In this document: positions 24,640-63,500 of the stretch, piece by piece
Position numbering within the stretch: position 1 is the first letter of the stretch
How the letters are laid out: every line of letters starts with the position of its first letter
Assembly (NCBI GenBank): GCA_964017195.1
Contig: OZ024888.1
Span: forward strand, 15,677,701-15,741,700
Source: Siderastrea radians
Taxonomy: Eukaryota > Cnidaria > Anthozoa > Scleractinia > Rhizangiidae
Length of the DNA: 64,000 nt
Reading direction: 5' to 3'
Made by a program: the position numbers and the translations under genes
Notes under the pieces: generated by a model
Told to the model about the DNA's origin: nothing
Database searches by the model: none
The model's input: the letters and a program-made list of their open reading frames with translations, nothing else

Positions 24640-24814
24640 AGTTCATATCTGAAGCGGAAGTCACAAGCGAGAGCGATGAACAATGCTGCCAAGGCATTAT
24701 GGGATTACTATGCGGAAATATGGAGTCGGCTATGGGAGTTGTTAGCAGTTGTCGTCGTTAAAAAAGCTTTATTTCACAAACCTTCTTCAAGGTCATATCT
24801 ACCGAGGTTTAAAC
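24640..24814 (+). promoter_or_regulatory. p110 upstream region / 5' UTR
   Basis: It contains GCGGAAGT (about 24653), an ETS-type core, and GGCATTATGGGA (about 24693), whose complement TCCCATAATGCC resembles the ZNF143-type motif. An in-frame TAG at 24743-24745 excludes a longer protein. The transcription start itself cannot be seen. Confidence 0.35.
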
Positions 24815-51289
<26,475 letters not shown>

Positions 51290-51850
51290 AAATGAATGCA
51301 GCCACTTTGCTGCTTTCTTGTCATAATGACACGTCATGTACGCGCGTCCAGAGCCAGCGATTCTTTAGGTCAGCTTCGGTGGTCAATTCCCTGTGCTGAC
51401 CAGAGCGATCGTGTGCACCATGCTGATATAGAAGAATAACTTGTCGAAAAATACCAATAATCAATATCAGAACTTAAGTCCTGCAACCTTATCACGTAAC
51501 GTCTTTGATGTTTAGAACGTTAAGGTAATTTTCATTTTTTAATTTGCTTTTACGGCGTGACTAATTTCAAAGGATTAGTATTAGATCTAAAAGATATGTT
51601 AAAATTTAAGGCTTTAGTTGTGTGAGATATGTAAATATTTTACTAGTTGTAGGTAGTGTGTGAATTTTTCTACAAAATGAATTGCTTTTAGCTCAATTTT
51701 AGTGAAATTAAAAATTCGAATTGACTTGAAATTGTTCATTAGTGACCCACATTTATTAAAAGAAGTTACTTAGGCGACTGCGCGATTGATTGAATTGTAT
51801 AGCATTTTATTACATTTTTAATGTGACAGTTATTTGCTTTGAACAATAAA
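51290..51850 (+). terminator. p110 3' UTR and polyadenylation signal
   Basis: AT-rich sequence after the TAA at 51287; AATAAA at 51845-51850 in GAACAATAAAGCC is the best polyadenylation signal. Confidence 0.6.
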
Positions 51851-52757
51851 GCCTAACTCAGTAAGTGAATTTAATACTTTTTTCCCTCGACGTACTGTGG
51901 AAAAATTTTACTTGTCCACCACTCGTTTTGTGCAGCTGAGCTAGTGTGAACGAGACTTTAAATAATGCAACCAACGAAAATTACACCAGAACGTGTGCAG
52001 TTTCCCGGACCATGGTAAAAAAAGTACGTTGTATCAACCGTGAAACTTTCCTTTTACGAAAGCGATCATTCACATTCGACCAAATTCCCTAATGTACCTT
52101 GTTAAGAAAAAAACGTGACAAGGTCTGTTTTTTTTTTTTTAAAGAGATTTTTTATTTAAGAATGTTTATACAAAACAGATAGAAAAAAAACCGTTCAAGT
52201 AGTGTTAAGGGGCAAAGAAATAATCAAGGAAAATTTTGCTGTGCTGTTTTTAATCTTGAACAGTTACATTTTTAACCCTTCTTTTTCGACGCCATAAATA
52301 TCTTGTTCTATGGGATAAACTGGTCCTTCCTTATATATTTAGATTAGAGCTTCACGAAATGTATAGTTTAACTTTTTGTTTATTTTCCTTTCTGATACAC
52401 TACGCCTTTTAATTTCGAACAAAAAGTGGAATTAGTTGTGAAATACTGTAGGTGGGAAGTATGGCTAGCGGTAGCTTATCACAAAAAGCAATTTTTTTCC
52501 AAAGGTTTAAAATATTTTTAATATAACATCATGGATAACATGTCATGTCAAAATAAATGAAATGCAATAATGGAGCCACCATGTGTTATTTGGCGATTTC
52601 TTTTGTTGTTTTTGCGTTAGAGGGGGGACGTAATAAATCCTGATAAATTATCTGGCAGCTGTTAATAATTATCTTCAATCCTTATTGGTCGCGTGCGTCA
52701 AATTCCTGATAAACTATTGGTGGATTAAAATAATCCGTCATCAAATTTCAGTAGGGT

Positions 52758-52869
52758 ACCGCCATATTGGATGTTTATAAATGATATTGTCTTCAAAATG
52801 TTTACAGATTAACCATTTTTAAGCCTTTCTTCTGCGAATAAATTTGTTTTCAAGCGGGAAGAAGGGAAA
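52758..52869 (+). promoter_or_regulatory. Putative promoter of the orphan exon
   Basis: GCCATATTGG (52761-52770) is a YY1-type motif in reverse orientation, about 100 bp before ATG 52870. No TATA box. Confidence 0.3.
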
Positions 52870-53080
52870 ATGGAAGGCGAAGAAGCCCCTGTGCATTTTA
52901 ACTGCTTTGTACACTACCCAGGCTTTACCGAAGAAGGGATTGAAGTTCAAACGGTCGCACGGGGGGATGGCATTGAACTACATCCTGGCACACAACTTTC
53001 GAGTCTCGCAGCGAGTGTCCTGAGCGAAATGTTTCAAAAGCAAGAAATAGACGGGAAAGTAATTAAAAGTAAAAGTGAAA
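52870..53080 (+). CDS. Orphan first coding exon of an unrecognised gene
   Basis: ATG 52870 opens 70 codons plus one base (MEGEEAPVHFNCFVHYPGF at the start) and ends at a consensus GAAA|GTAAGT donor at 53081, in phase 1. About 100 bases upstream is a YY1-like GCCATATTGG motif (52761-52770), as also seen before WDR70. I do not recognise the protein. No continuing exon is visible between 53081 and the WDR70 start at 54709, where a decayed LINE fragment and a TAGG repeat lie instead. Either the gene continues beyond a rearrangement point, or this is a chance ORF. Confidence 0.42.
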
Positions 53081-53826
53081 GTAAGTAAACAATTTCGTAT
53101 GGGAACCCGTGAAATGAAATTTCAAATTTCATAGGAATTGTGCAAACACGGGTAAAATAGGTAAATTTTTATGCGTAAGATTTCATTTTGTGAAATTTGA
53201 AATTTATTTTCTCGGGCTTCCATAAGAAATTGTCTTTGGGGTTATTACAGATAACAAATTACATCCATAGCTCTCAAAAAATGTAAAAAAGAATGCGATA
53301 TGCTTTAAATTATTCTGGTACAAGATTTTTGTCCACTGAAAATTAAAATTACTCAATGTCCTAATGGATTCCGTCTTAATCCTTTTTTAACCCTGCGATT
53401 ATTTTCTACAATGCGCGCACTTTTTCGTCAGTGACAAAAAGGAAACAGCCAGTGATGGACACGGCTTAATCGTGGACTAACAAATGCAAGTGAATTAGCT
53501 TACTCGCTTTTTATTATTTTTATAACACCGTGATAAGGTGAGGATCTCTTTTCTTGGTTGAAATGTGACTTCCTTCGATAAAACTTTCGTCGATAAAATC
53601 GGGGGACGGATACACGGTACCACGTGATGTGTTTCGCCTGGTGAGAGCCGGATATGATTAATTGATGGATTATAACACACGTTACTTCGGTGTCTGGCTT
53701 AAATAACGTTTTATACTGCGAGCAGTCTCTTTCTTCTCCCTTTTCTTTCTTTCTTTCTTTTCTTGCGCGGATGGGTCGCGTGTAAATCGAAGCACGACGT
53801 GCGAGCGGCGAAGCCGCGAGTCACGC

Positions 53827-53901
53827 GTAGGTAGGTAGGTAGGTAGGTAGGTAGGTAGGTAGGTAGGTAGGTAGGTAGGTAGGTAGGTAGGTAGGTAGGT
53901 A
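53827..53901. repeat. TAGG tetranucleotide microsatellite
   Basis: About 19 almost perfect TAGG units next to the reverse-transcriptase fragment. On the minus strand it reads as PTYL repeats, which is an artefact. Confidence 0.97.
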
Positions 53902-53904
53902 GCT

Positions 53905-54335
53905 AACTGTGTTATCCCTGCTAACCTCTAGTTTTCCCCTGGGGTTTTCTCGTATCTTGGCCCAACGCCTCCTCAGACGCTTGACCGTAACCAACAAAGC
54001 TTTGGTTTTTTCATCGTATTTATATGCATTTTGTTTTCTCTGAGCCCATCTCTCTACCTCTCTCTGTTCCTGTGACAAAGTGTGATTTAGCGTTGGAATG
54101 ATCTTCCAGTTCGAGCTTGAAGACAAGGTGGTATCGTCTGCATAGATGTCCAAGGTTGACCTGCGAACGTGGAGAGGCATGTCGTTCACGAACAAAAGGA
54201 AAAAGCCACGGGTCCTAAGATTGTCCCTTAGGGCACACCTGTCTGAGGAAAATAGGAGGAAAGCTCGCAGTGTTTCTATGCGCCTCGCCTCCTCTCAGAT
54301 GAGAAGCCAACACCAAGGTTAAAGGTAAAGGGCAA
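53905..54335 (-). pseudogene. Decayed LINE reverse-transcriptase fragment
   Basis: The minus strand reads FVNDMPLHVRR and DIYADDTTLSSSSNW, the catalytic YADD box of non-LTR retrotransposon reverse transcriptases, with an open stretch from 54195 downward. Just upstream (54195-54240) the conserved GVPQGTILGP block can be read but has a stop in place of Gln and a frameshift before LFVND. The order of motifs fits a Jockey/CR1/L2-type element. The rest of the element is missing. It ends against the tetranucleotide repeat at 53827. Confidence 0.8.
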
Positions 54336-54599
54336 ATAATAGCTCTACAACCTCCCTGGTAGTACCGTTTACATCTCCCGCGTGCTGTGTAACTCGCTCA
54401 ACAATTTTTGATGGAAAAGAGGGACTGTTCGGTGACGTGAAGGCAAGCAGGCGAAGCTGTCAAAAAAAATTGACTTAAAAAAATCTGTCTCAGGGGTTTG
54501 AAATGATTGAAAGAAAAAAAAATCAAACAAACAAACAAGAAACAAGGAAACAAAGCAAAAGCCTCGCCAGCGAGCAGTGACATTCATGCATGTTCAGCG

Positions 54600-54708
54600 G
54601 ACCAACGCGTAGAGTATGCGTTAACGAATGTCCAATATGGCGGATTGAACGAAGACTTCACGTTTTCAAAAGTTTAACCTCTCTTGAACCCGCTTTTAAC
54701 TTAGCACG
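54600..54708 (+). promoter_or_regulatory. Putative WDR70 promoter / 5' UTR
   Basis: AATATGGCGG at 54634-54643 matches the YY1 motif and lies 66 bp before the WDR70 ATG, the usual place for YY1 in TATA-less housekeeping promoters. Confidence 0.4.
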
Positions 54709-57700
54709 ATGGACGAAGAGGATCTAGAAGAAATGAGAGCGCTTAGAGGTAAAAATTTTATTGATGTTTTGATGTATTTTTTTGCATTTGCGGTTCAAAA
54801 CAAGTGTTCAAGCGAGAAGTCAAAACGAGAAGTCAAGAGTTTCAATCTTATTTCAAGCTTCCTTTTTTAATTTATTTTTGTTTTATAGCGTCCTCAGGAT
54901 ACAGCCAGGCTCAATCGCAGGTTCACTCTTTCCGACCAGCTCGGAGTCGACAGAGTGAAACAATCACCCGTACTTCTGGGGAACCAACTAAAGATATGCC
55001 GACCGCTTTAAGTTCTTCAGCTCAAAACAGAGGTGAGCTTATGAACTGAACTGAACAACTTTATTGATGTGTATTGATGTGTATCAATTTGTTTATTAAT
55101 GCGTATTAATGTGTATGTGTATATACGTGCGGTACCCATGTTTTATAAACAGTAGAATGCGTATAAAATGTGAACGTGGCTAAACTACAGAGTCAAGGGC
55201 CACTTTTAGTAATTAAAATGGGATAGCAAACGACCAGGCTTGTTTGCTTGGTTGATAACAGACTGTCGTGAGAATTGACAAGATTTCAAACCCGGTTTGG
55301 TCTTAGAGTGGCTTGAGAGTGGCGTGTTCTCTCGGTGACTCTTGTGTACTCTGTACACTAAAAACACGACTCATTACATTTGGCAATGTACACTTTATTG
55401 AGATGTACTAACATAACTTGGATATATCACATTGTTAGCAAACTGACAGTCCACATTTGCAAACTGACATACAACACGTTAGGGAACTGATATTATTAAT
55501 GTTAGCAAATTGGACATTAGCGAAACACCTCATAGGCAAAACACCCGACTACCTTTACTCTTTTAAAGTTTGATTCTGCTCAAATCTTTATTAGAATAGA
55601 TGAATATTCAAACTCTTGCTCATATTGCACGATCTTATCTTGCCATAACACATTGAAAGCTTGGTAATAAAACTCAATTGTACTTATAGTTGTTCAATTA
55701 AGTTCGATTAAGTTCTGTCATCAAGTGAAGTCGAGCTCAGAAAAAAATTGTGAATCAAACAAAACTGAACATTTGAATACATTTGGTTGCAAAAGGAAGT
55801 TGAATGCACCAAATATATTGTGGATTGAAAAAAGTGGAATGTTCAGTTTTCCAACACTTTTTGATGAATGTGTTACAAGTGGGTGGGTGCTGCATTTATC
55901 TTTGGTTCGAAAGGTGTTGCTGCACACCTGAGCTTTAAATGGTGAAGGATAGAGAAATAACTCAGTGACAACTCAGTGTCTCATTAACAATAAAGTTAGG
56001 TTAAAATACACGCAAGTCAAGGCATGCCTCTCCTCTCTCATATGGGTGTGGGTGATAACAAGAAAAAAATAAACAGTAACTCAAACAAGCTCTTGGTTTC
56101 TTGTCAAAGTGGACTTTTCTTCAAAAGTGTCATTTGTCATATTTTACAAACAACGTAGTGTTAATTAGCATTTCGTATCTCTTGTAAATGGTTCTTGAAG
56201 CTGAAATTTACATAGTACCATAGAAGGTTTGATTTGCTGGCTTCATTCCATGACATACAGTACAGTACAAGTACATGTATATGTACGTGTACGTTGTCTC
56301 TCACCTGCGCTTTAATGGCATTGAACAGTTTCATCTGATCCTCTTGCTAAACAAATTGACAATCAATTAATCTCAGAGAGTCACCACTTGGCAAGTCAAC
56401 TTCTTTGTATAACCAGCCACAGCTTTAGATCCCATTTTTATTCCATTTACTATTATTAATGTGCTTGTGTCATTAGATGCAGGTGAAACCAGAACAGAAA
56501 ATGAGTCCATGGAGGTCATGATGGGTTTTTCAGGTTTTGGTAAGTGTGTAGTTCCCTCTTAAGTGACAACAAGACAAAGTTAGTTGTAAGCACCAACTCT
56601 GGGTTTCTGTTGAATTTTCAAGTTTTCTTGAAGAAATCGTGGAAAGTGCAGCCAAGAGGAGGTATTAAAGTTGTGCAAGTTTGATTGCACTGAATAGCTG
56701 CTAGGTTGTAATAGAAACATTGCATTTCTGGTAATAAGGTTATTAAAAGAGTCCAAATTTACCATCTTGAATGAGAATTCTTTATAAAGGCTAGAATAAG
56801 CAAGTGCCATACATGTGTATATTTACCAATGAAAAATAATATTGTGCAGTTGCAGGAAATATCCTTACCCACCCCAAGGCAGGTTATTGGAAGTTCCAAG
56901 GGGAGGAGGGTCCCAAAAGCCTAAATTTTTTAAAGAAAGTGTGAAGCTAAACTGGAATTTCCAGGGGGGTATGGGGGGGGGGAGTCAGGCTAAGTAAACT
57001 TCTGTGCAGGTATTGATATTTCGGGAACATCGTCATCTGTGGTGGAACCCTGGGTTATGACGAGCAGAAAATATTAACAACCTCGTCATGGTGACCACTT
57101 TTTCGTGGCTCAAATGAAAGCTTAGTCATTCTGTTGCTCGAAAGTGCTTGAAAACCTTGTTATGTACCAAATAGATCCCATTATCTGATAGTGCACACAT
57201 GAGATCAAAACATGGTAAGAACAAAGTAGTATGCTACAAGCTGCAGGGAAATAGTGCGAGTGATGCTCTTACCACTCTTTGACGTCCTCTGTATGTTATC
57301 AGAGGACATGTACACCCACATGGCCAAATGAAATCTAATTGTTTTATACAGACCTTGATCAAAACACATGTTTTACATTGTCCATTGTGTAAAGTTTAGT
57401 AGCTGCTAGGTTCTAATTAAATGATTTCCTCTAAACAGGACACGTTGTGTTTGTCCCTGACACTATTTTTCCCTTTACTAGTGCGTCATTTGGGACATAG
57501 TTAATAATTGTACTTTGCATGATTTCATGAACAGGAAAAAAGGCAGCCAAGCAGTTTAATGTTGAAGACATGTTTGAGAAAGCAAAACGAACAGCAATGG
57601 AGCTATCAAGTAGCAGAAACAAAGGTACTGAGTGGGCTGGAATCCAGAACAAATTTTTGTTTTATAAGTGACTGTGCTTACCTACAACTGTTTATCATTT

Positions 57701-60012
57701 ATTAAGGCACTTAATCTCTAAGGTTGCTAGTTAGCACATATTTAGTAGTTTTGCTATAAGATTTTAGGATAAATGGTTCAGTATTTTACATTCATTCAGA
57801 CCACGGTCCACCTACACTGTACAAATAATATTGACTCAGGAGAGATAAAAACCTACATCTATAGAGCTGACTTAACAAGCATCAGTCATTTGATCATAGC
57901 TTAGTTTTGTTGTTATCTTGTACCCAGCTATTTTGAACAATAGTTCATTTGGCATCTATTGGATTACTGTAAGAGCTGGCTTCATGTATAAACTGATAAC
58001 ATATAATTTTATATAGCCATCAACTGCCTGTCCTGAAACAAAAACCTGTCTTAATTTTTATAATGGTTACCACATGTTTGGAGTTTTTGTTTTGGTAATA
58101 GTTTCAATTCCTCAACAGGAAAGATTCACCTCATGTTGAAGTTGCTAAAATCTTTGCAAGAATGTTAAAACTTTCATTAATATTGATTTGTTTCTTATAG
58201 AATCTTCTGCGGATTATGATGACGATGAGTCTGCCCCATTTGTTATCATGCCTCCATCTTTTAGCGGCAATAAGGTAAACCTGTGCATTGGGATTCTAAC
58301 TTTTGAGTCTGTGGATGAAATCCTACAGTATGATCATTCAAGTAAATACTGTTTAGCAGTGCTTTTTTTGTTCTTTGTTATTTCTGTTATAGTTTCCACC
58401 TGCCTCAAATAGCCCAAGCTAATTTGTGGGTGGAACCACAAATTTGTATTGTAACCAGTTGTTGTTGTAATAAAATTGTTGTTCTTGTATAAAAATTGTT
58501 GTTGTTGCTTTCCTGTGGTGCTGTTCATTATGTCGCACAAAGTGGTCTCACTTTTTGAGTCTGTGGATCAAATCCCAATGAAAGTTGCTGAGCAGTACTT
58601 TCCTGTGGTGCTGTTTATTGTTCTGCACAAGGTGGTTCTAACTTTTGGGTCTGTGAATCCAATCCTGAAGTGTGACCATTCAAATCAAAGCTACTGAGCA
58701 GTACTTTCCTGTGGTGCTGTTTATTTTGTTGTACAAGGTGGTTCTAACTATAGAGGCTGTGGATCAAATCCTGAAGTGTGACCATTCAAATCAAAGCTAC
58801 TGAGCAGTACTTTCCTGTGGTGCTGTTTATTTTGTTGTACAAGGTGGTTCTAACTATAGAGTCTGTGGATCAAATCCTGAAGTGTGACCATTCAAATCAA
58901 AGCTACTGAGCAGTACTTTCCTGTGGTGCTGTTTATTTTGTTGTACAAGGTGGTTCTAACTATAGAGTCTGTGGATCACATCCTGAAGTGTGACCATTCA
59001 AATCAAAGCTGCTGAGCAGTACTTTTCTGTGCTGCTGTTTATTGTACTGCACATGGCAGTTCTAACTTTTGAGTCTGTGGATCAAATCCTGTTCAAAGTG
59101 TGACCATTCAAATGGAAGCTGTTGAGCAGTAATTTCCTATGTGTTCTGTTTATTTTGCTGTTAATGGAAGTTACATCTTTTGTGGTGTTTGGTGGTGGAA
59201 ACCTGAACTGTGACCATTCAAATGAATTCTGAGGAATAAGAGAATCATGAATAAGGGAACTTTGAATAACTAAAAACCTGTCATATTTTATTTTTTACTT
59301 GTGATGTTCAATTTTTAAGGCTTTTCAAAACAAATGGAATGCCTGGGTTTCTTTTGTTTACCTACTCCATGTATAACCATGTGGATTTTCCTTTTGAAGC
59401 CAGTTTTTACACAACTGTACTTGTTTTTCTACAGCGGGCATCCTTTACATTATTTCATGGGATAACAATCGTGCATTACTCCAGTTTTTCACTTTCAGCT
59501 GGGATAATTATGAGGAATTCATTTTCTTAGTTGAGTAACAGAGTTAAATTTATTTACAGACAACTGATAGCAACAAAAAGGAAAGGGATGATAGTAATGA
59601 TGATGACAACGTTGATGATGACGAAGACAAAGAGGTAAACAAAATAATATTCTAGTATAATTATTATAGATGTAATTTACCATGTGTCCATTTTGCTTTT
59701 CGTAACTGAAACATAATTACAGTAGTAAGACCAAGCTCCACTAATACATACATTAGTGGAGCTAATGTATACTATAATTTATTGGAACTTTGAATAATAT
59801 TGCTACATGACTGTACATGACTGTATGTTCAGAAAAGTGTAATGACTTTTTTCTTTTAGTTTTTGAAAATTTATGTGTGTACATGTACATGTATAGGGTA
59901 TATAATTATGCTATTGTTTGCATGATAATTTGCATCCTGTTTTGTTTGTTAGAGTATAGAGAGCCGGATTCCAGTGAGTCATGAAATCTCCTTAGACCAC
60001 GGCAACAAAACA
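54709..60012 (+). CDS. WDR70: WDR70, exons 1-7 (residues 1-182), N-terminal region
   Basis: Exons: 54709-54748, 54889-55032, 56477-56539, 57535-57624, 58201-58274, 59560-59634, 59953-60012. ATG 54709 opens MDEEDLEEMRALR. Residues 77-83 are MGFSGFG followed by KKAAKQFNVEDMFEKAKRTA, the family's conserved N-terminal block. Exons 5-6 encode an acidic, low-complexity linker (DYDDDES, DDDNVDDDEDKE), and exon 7 encodes RIPVSHEISLDHGNKT just before the propeller. Introns 1-4 are all phase 1; introns 5-7 are phase 0. Exon 7 must end at 60012 using a GTTGAG donor, because only then does exon 8 (GTA TCT GCC) restore KTVSALGLDPSG. The N-terminus before MGFSGFG is about 50 residues longer than human and serine-rich, so the first two exons are the least certain. 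This block runs into the second copy of exon 8 at 60630. Confidence 0.92.
55033..56476. other. WDR70 intron 2
   Basis: AT-rich intron. Just after the donor, GAACTGAACTGAACAACTTTATT (55045-55067) looks like a short minus-strand retroelement tail. Nothing else recognised. Confidence 0.45.
56846..57030. mobile_element. Worn TGTGCAGTTCC-end MITE
   Basis: Left end TGTGCAGTTGCAGGAAATAT; the right end GATATTTCGGGAAC is degraded. The interior AAGCTAAACTGGAATTTC is shared with 60343-60530. WDR70 intron 3. Confidence 0.65.
57169..57341. mobile_element. Foldback MITE, worn copy of 15384-15567
   Basis: GATCAAAACATGGTAAGAAC, TCTTACCACTCTTTGACGTC and ACATGGCCAAATGAAATCTA match the arms of the other copy. 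WDR70 intron 3. Confidence 0.65.
58286..59230 (+). repeat. 106-bp satellite array
   Basis: GGTTCTAACTATAGAGTCTG, TGGATCAAATCCTGAAGTGT, GACCATTCAAATCAAAGCTA and CTTTCCTGTGGTGCTGTTTA recur; GTTCTAAC begins at 58635, 58741, 58847 and 58953, exactly 106 apart. The central units are nearly identical, the outer ones diverged. It lies in WDR70 intron 5, in the opposite orientation to the units in intron 9. Confidence 0.95.
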
Positions 60013-60342
60013 GTTGAGTAACTTTCCTGATTACATGTAGAATTTATTATAAATTATGTTCTTATATTGCATTTTTTAAAATTTAAGAAGTATTTGAAAG
60101 GAAGTAACTGAAATAATTATGCCCAGCTGCTGAAAGTGGCAATTTCATAAATTTGTTTTGCTCATAGTGTATCATTTTCCAATTTTTTTAAATTCTTCAA
60201 TTGATAAGGATTTTCATTAATGAAAAAAGAAAAACAAAAGACAAACCAAACCAAATGGTGCAGCACTTCTCTGAAGGCAAAACAGTGGAGAAAGGGGGAG
60301 TTGTAGGTTGGTTGAGAAATAGTTCTCATCCATGAAATGGAA

Positions 60343-60530
60343 TATGTAGTTCCAGAAAAAATCCATACCCACTCCATGGAAGGTCAATGAAGATTCCTAG
60401 GGGGAGTGGGGTTTTAAAAGTCAAAATTTTAGAAGCAAAGTATAAAGCTAAACTGGAATTTCTTGTGGGGGAGAGGGGTGCAAAACAAAAACCTTCCAGG
60501 GGGGGTATGGATATTTTCTAGAACTGCACA
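60343..60530. mobile_element. TGTGCAGTTCC-end MITE
   Basis: Ends TATGTAGTTCCAGAAAAAAT and ATATTTTCTAGAACTGCACA are inverted; CCATACCC near the left mirrors GGGTATGG at the right. It sits 27 bp before the start of the repeated 3443-bp segment, in WDR70 intron 7. Confidence 0.78.
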
Positions 60531-60557
60531 ATATCCTAAAAAAGCAAAAAAAATTAT

Positions 60558-63500
60558 TAAGAAATTTGACTAAGTTGCGAGTGGATGCCTTGAACATGCA
60601 ATGTTAATGAGATTTAATATGGATACTAGGTATCTGCCCTAGGCTTGGACCCATCAGGATCACGGCTTGTAACAGGAGGTTATGATTATGAGGTATACTT
60701 GGAGTACCTGTACATAGAGCAGTTTTTAAAGGAGTCTCGTAAAACCTAAATCAAAGTAATTATTGACTAACCAATCACAACAGGAACAAAACACAAAATA
60801 AACTAATCAGTAATGGAAGCAAATACAAGTAATTAGTGTTCAGCATGGGAAAATGCATGCAGGCAAGTCACAGTCAGTTTTGGTTTTATTTTTGATTGGT
60901 TGAGAAAGTGGCGTGAGCTTTTTAAACCAATCAGAGAACATTACTACTATTACTTTTGAGACTGATTTGAAAACTGCTCTATTAATAAATTGCTAACTAA
61001 ACTGTTGACTAATTCTACTCAAACTATCAACAAGTTACAGTCAAATCGGATGTTCTTTTGCCCGCAACTTTGCAAAATTCCACTACAACATTGATGTTTT
61101 GTTTGACAGTTTGCTTGGAGCAATTTGCAACTGTCATGAACAACTTGCTTCAGTTGCAATTTTTTATTCTGTCGGTTAAATTGACTCGCTTGTTTCCGCA
61201 GCAAAATCCTTTTCAAATTGAATTCCATTCCATGTTCCATGAACCTGTATCTCATTACGAAATCTTCATAGCATTTCATTAAGTAAAGAAGTTTTTTCAG
61301 TAGTCAGGTTTTATGTCATTAAAAATTGTGCTTGTGATATTCTGAGCAAAATTTCTAATTCTACAAACAGTAAAATAAGACAAGAGAGGAATCTTTACAA
61401 ACAAACTTGCTACCGGAATAAACAACTTGCAGTTCACAACATCTCTGTTATATCCACTTTATCACAACAGCCAGCATTGCTAATAACGGCAGAGCAGCTA
61501 TTGTCCTTTTTTATTCTGAAATATCCTTCAGTGGTAGTCCAAGCCAAATTTTCAATTTCAAGAGCAATCTGTAGAGGAATCAACAGAATGAAATTTGCGA
61601 TCCGATGTGAGATAAGATAGATAAGATACATTATTTTGTAAGATAGCTTAAGATAACTTTATTGTATCACATCAAGGATATCTCTAATAAAAATCTAGTA
61701 ACAAAATTATTACAAGTAAAATGCAAACAACTTGGGTATGACATCGGCAAATTGCTTCAAGCAAACTGTCAATCAAATTACCAATGTTGCCGCAGAAGTT
61801 TGCAAAGGCAGTGTTGGAAATAAGCACTCACCCACTCGCCTATGCGAGTATCAGAGGCGCTGGGCGAGTGCAAATCAGCGATCACTCACCCGTTTGGCGA
61901 GTACGAGTTTCAGTTCCATGTAATTATTTATAGTACACTGTTTTTCTACAGTCCATTTTGGCAAGGAAACAAACTTACCAGTTCTAGTTTAAATATTCTT
62001 ATCATAGGAGGTGTCCTACAAATTTGGCGCTGAAACACAAGTTCGTTCTTCCTAACTTCCTTCCAGTAATAATTTACATAATGTGTACAGTTGTACAAAG
62101 TGATACTGCTGGTCACTAGCTGAGCTGGTGGTGAGTAATATGTATAGTAAGGGATCTCACGAAGATTCATCAATATTGAAAACTGTTTAGAAATTGAAAG
62201 TGTCTTCATTGTTTTTGTCAATTGGTTTATTAAAAAGGTCTTTTAGTAGAATTTTTCATTGAAGCAATAACCGTCAGTGTAACACTTGTCACAGTGTTGT
62301 TCGTGAGTGCTGTTGTCTTGAGGTTTTTTTTTTTCCAAAATGAGGAAATATCTCCCCGGAGTTTTAAGCAGTAAAAATCTAAAGGGTGTAAAAAAAGGTT
62401 GGAGAGATGAAGGGTATCTTTTGGGCGAGTGAAGTCTAATCCGGGCGAGTGCATTCTGAGAGTCACTCACACGAATGGCGAGTGCTCTTAAAATTAAGTT
62501 TCCAACACTGAAAGGTGCCCACAAAAGAACATCTTGTTTTGACTGTAAGGTTAAAAAGAAGAGTTGTACTTGGGCTTCAAGTGTCCTGCATGACAAGCAA
62601 AGAAGGAAACGTTGGTACAGAAATGCTGTTTCCCATTTCCTGTTTGTGTACTCTTTCTGAAGGCAAATTTTGTTTCCACAGTGTTGCAAGGATTCATTTA
62701 GAGAAACCTTGAAACAAAATGCTTCAATCTGTGATTGTGTTTCTTTGCTTATGGGGGCCTGAAGGAAACAATATTCATGAGAGCAAAAACCCAAGCTTGA
62801 TCTGTCAACCCTCCTGAAGGGAAAAGTCTGATCTGCTAATCACTACACACTTATTCCTCCACTGCACTAATGCCTTTTATTTTTGCATGGCTTTTACTTT
62901 TGTAATGAAACAGGTCAGAGATAATTGCCAACAGTAACAGTGAGCCTTCAGGCTTACAAATTTACAACCTATAAAAATCTTCCATGGAATATATCTGGGT
63001 GGTTTTCTTTTACATGTTAGGTGAAATTTTGGGATTTCAATGCAATGGATGCATCTCGTCGGGCCTTTAGGACTCTGCAGCCATTTGAGTGTCACCAGAT
63101 CAAGTCGATAGATTACAGCATTACTGGAGATGTTGTTCTTATTGCTGCTGGCAATTCACAGGTACAGTCAAGCTTTCAAGATCACTCAAGTCTAAAAGAC
63201 GAAAAAATGCGATATTTTGATCATCTATCGTTTGAAAAATTTAAAATTGACAAACAAGTAGTATCACATGAAATTACTACTCAACAGCTTTTGTTTGATT
63301 GTTGACACTCTTGATTTCATCCACAGACTTAAAAGTTAGAACCACCCTGTACAGTGTAATAGAGAGCACCACAGGAAAGTATTGCTTAGTAGGTTTTATT
63401 TGAATGACCACAATCTATGACTTCATCCACAGACTCAAAAGTTAAAACTACAGTGTACCATGTACAATGTAACAAACAGCACCACAGGAAAGTATCACTC

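Noticed and set aside
24749..24814. Extended p110 N-terminus starting at TTG 24749
   Set aside because: No ATG; the first ATG at 24815 gives the MPPG start known from the family.
53821..54195. 124-codon ORF as an active gene
   Set aside because: It is a reverse-transcriptase fragment whose upstream motif has a stop and a frameshift and whose end is a TAGG repeat.
60013..60020. GTAACT at 60016 as the exon 7 donor of WDR70
   Set aside because: It would add bases that break the join to exon 8. The GTTGAG donor at 60013 restores the conserved KTVSALG.
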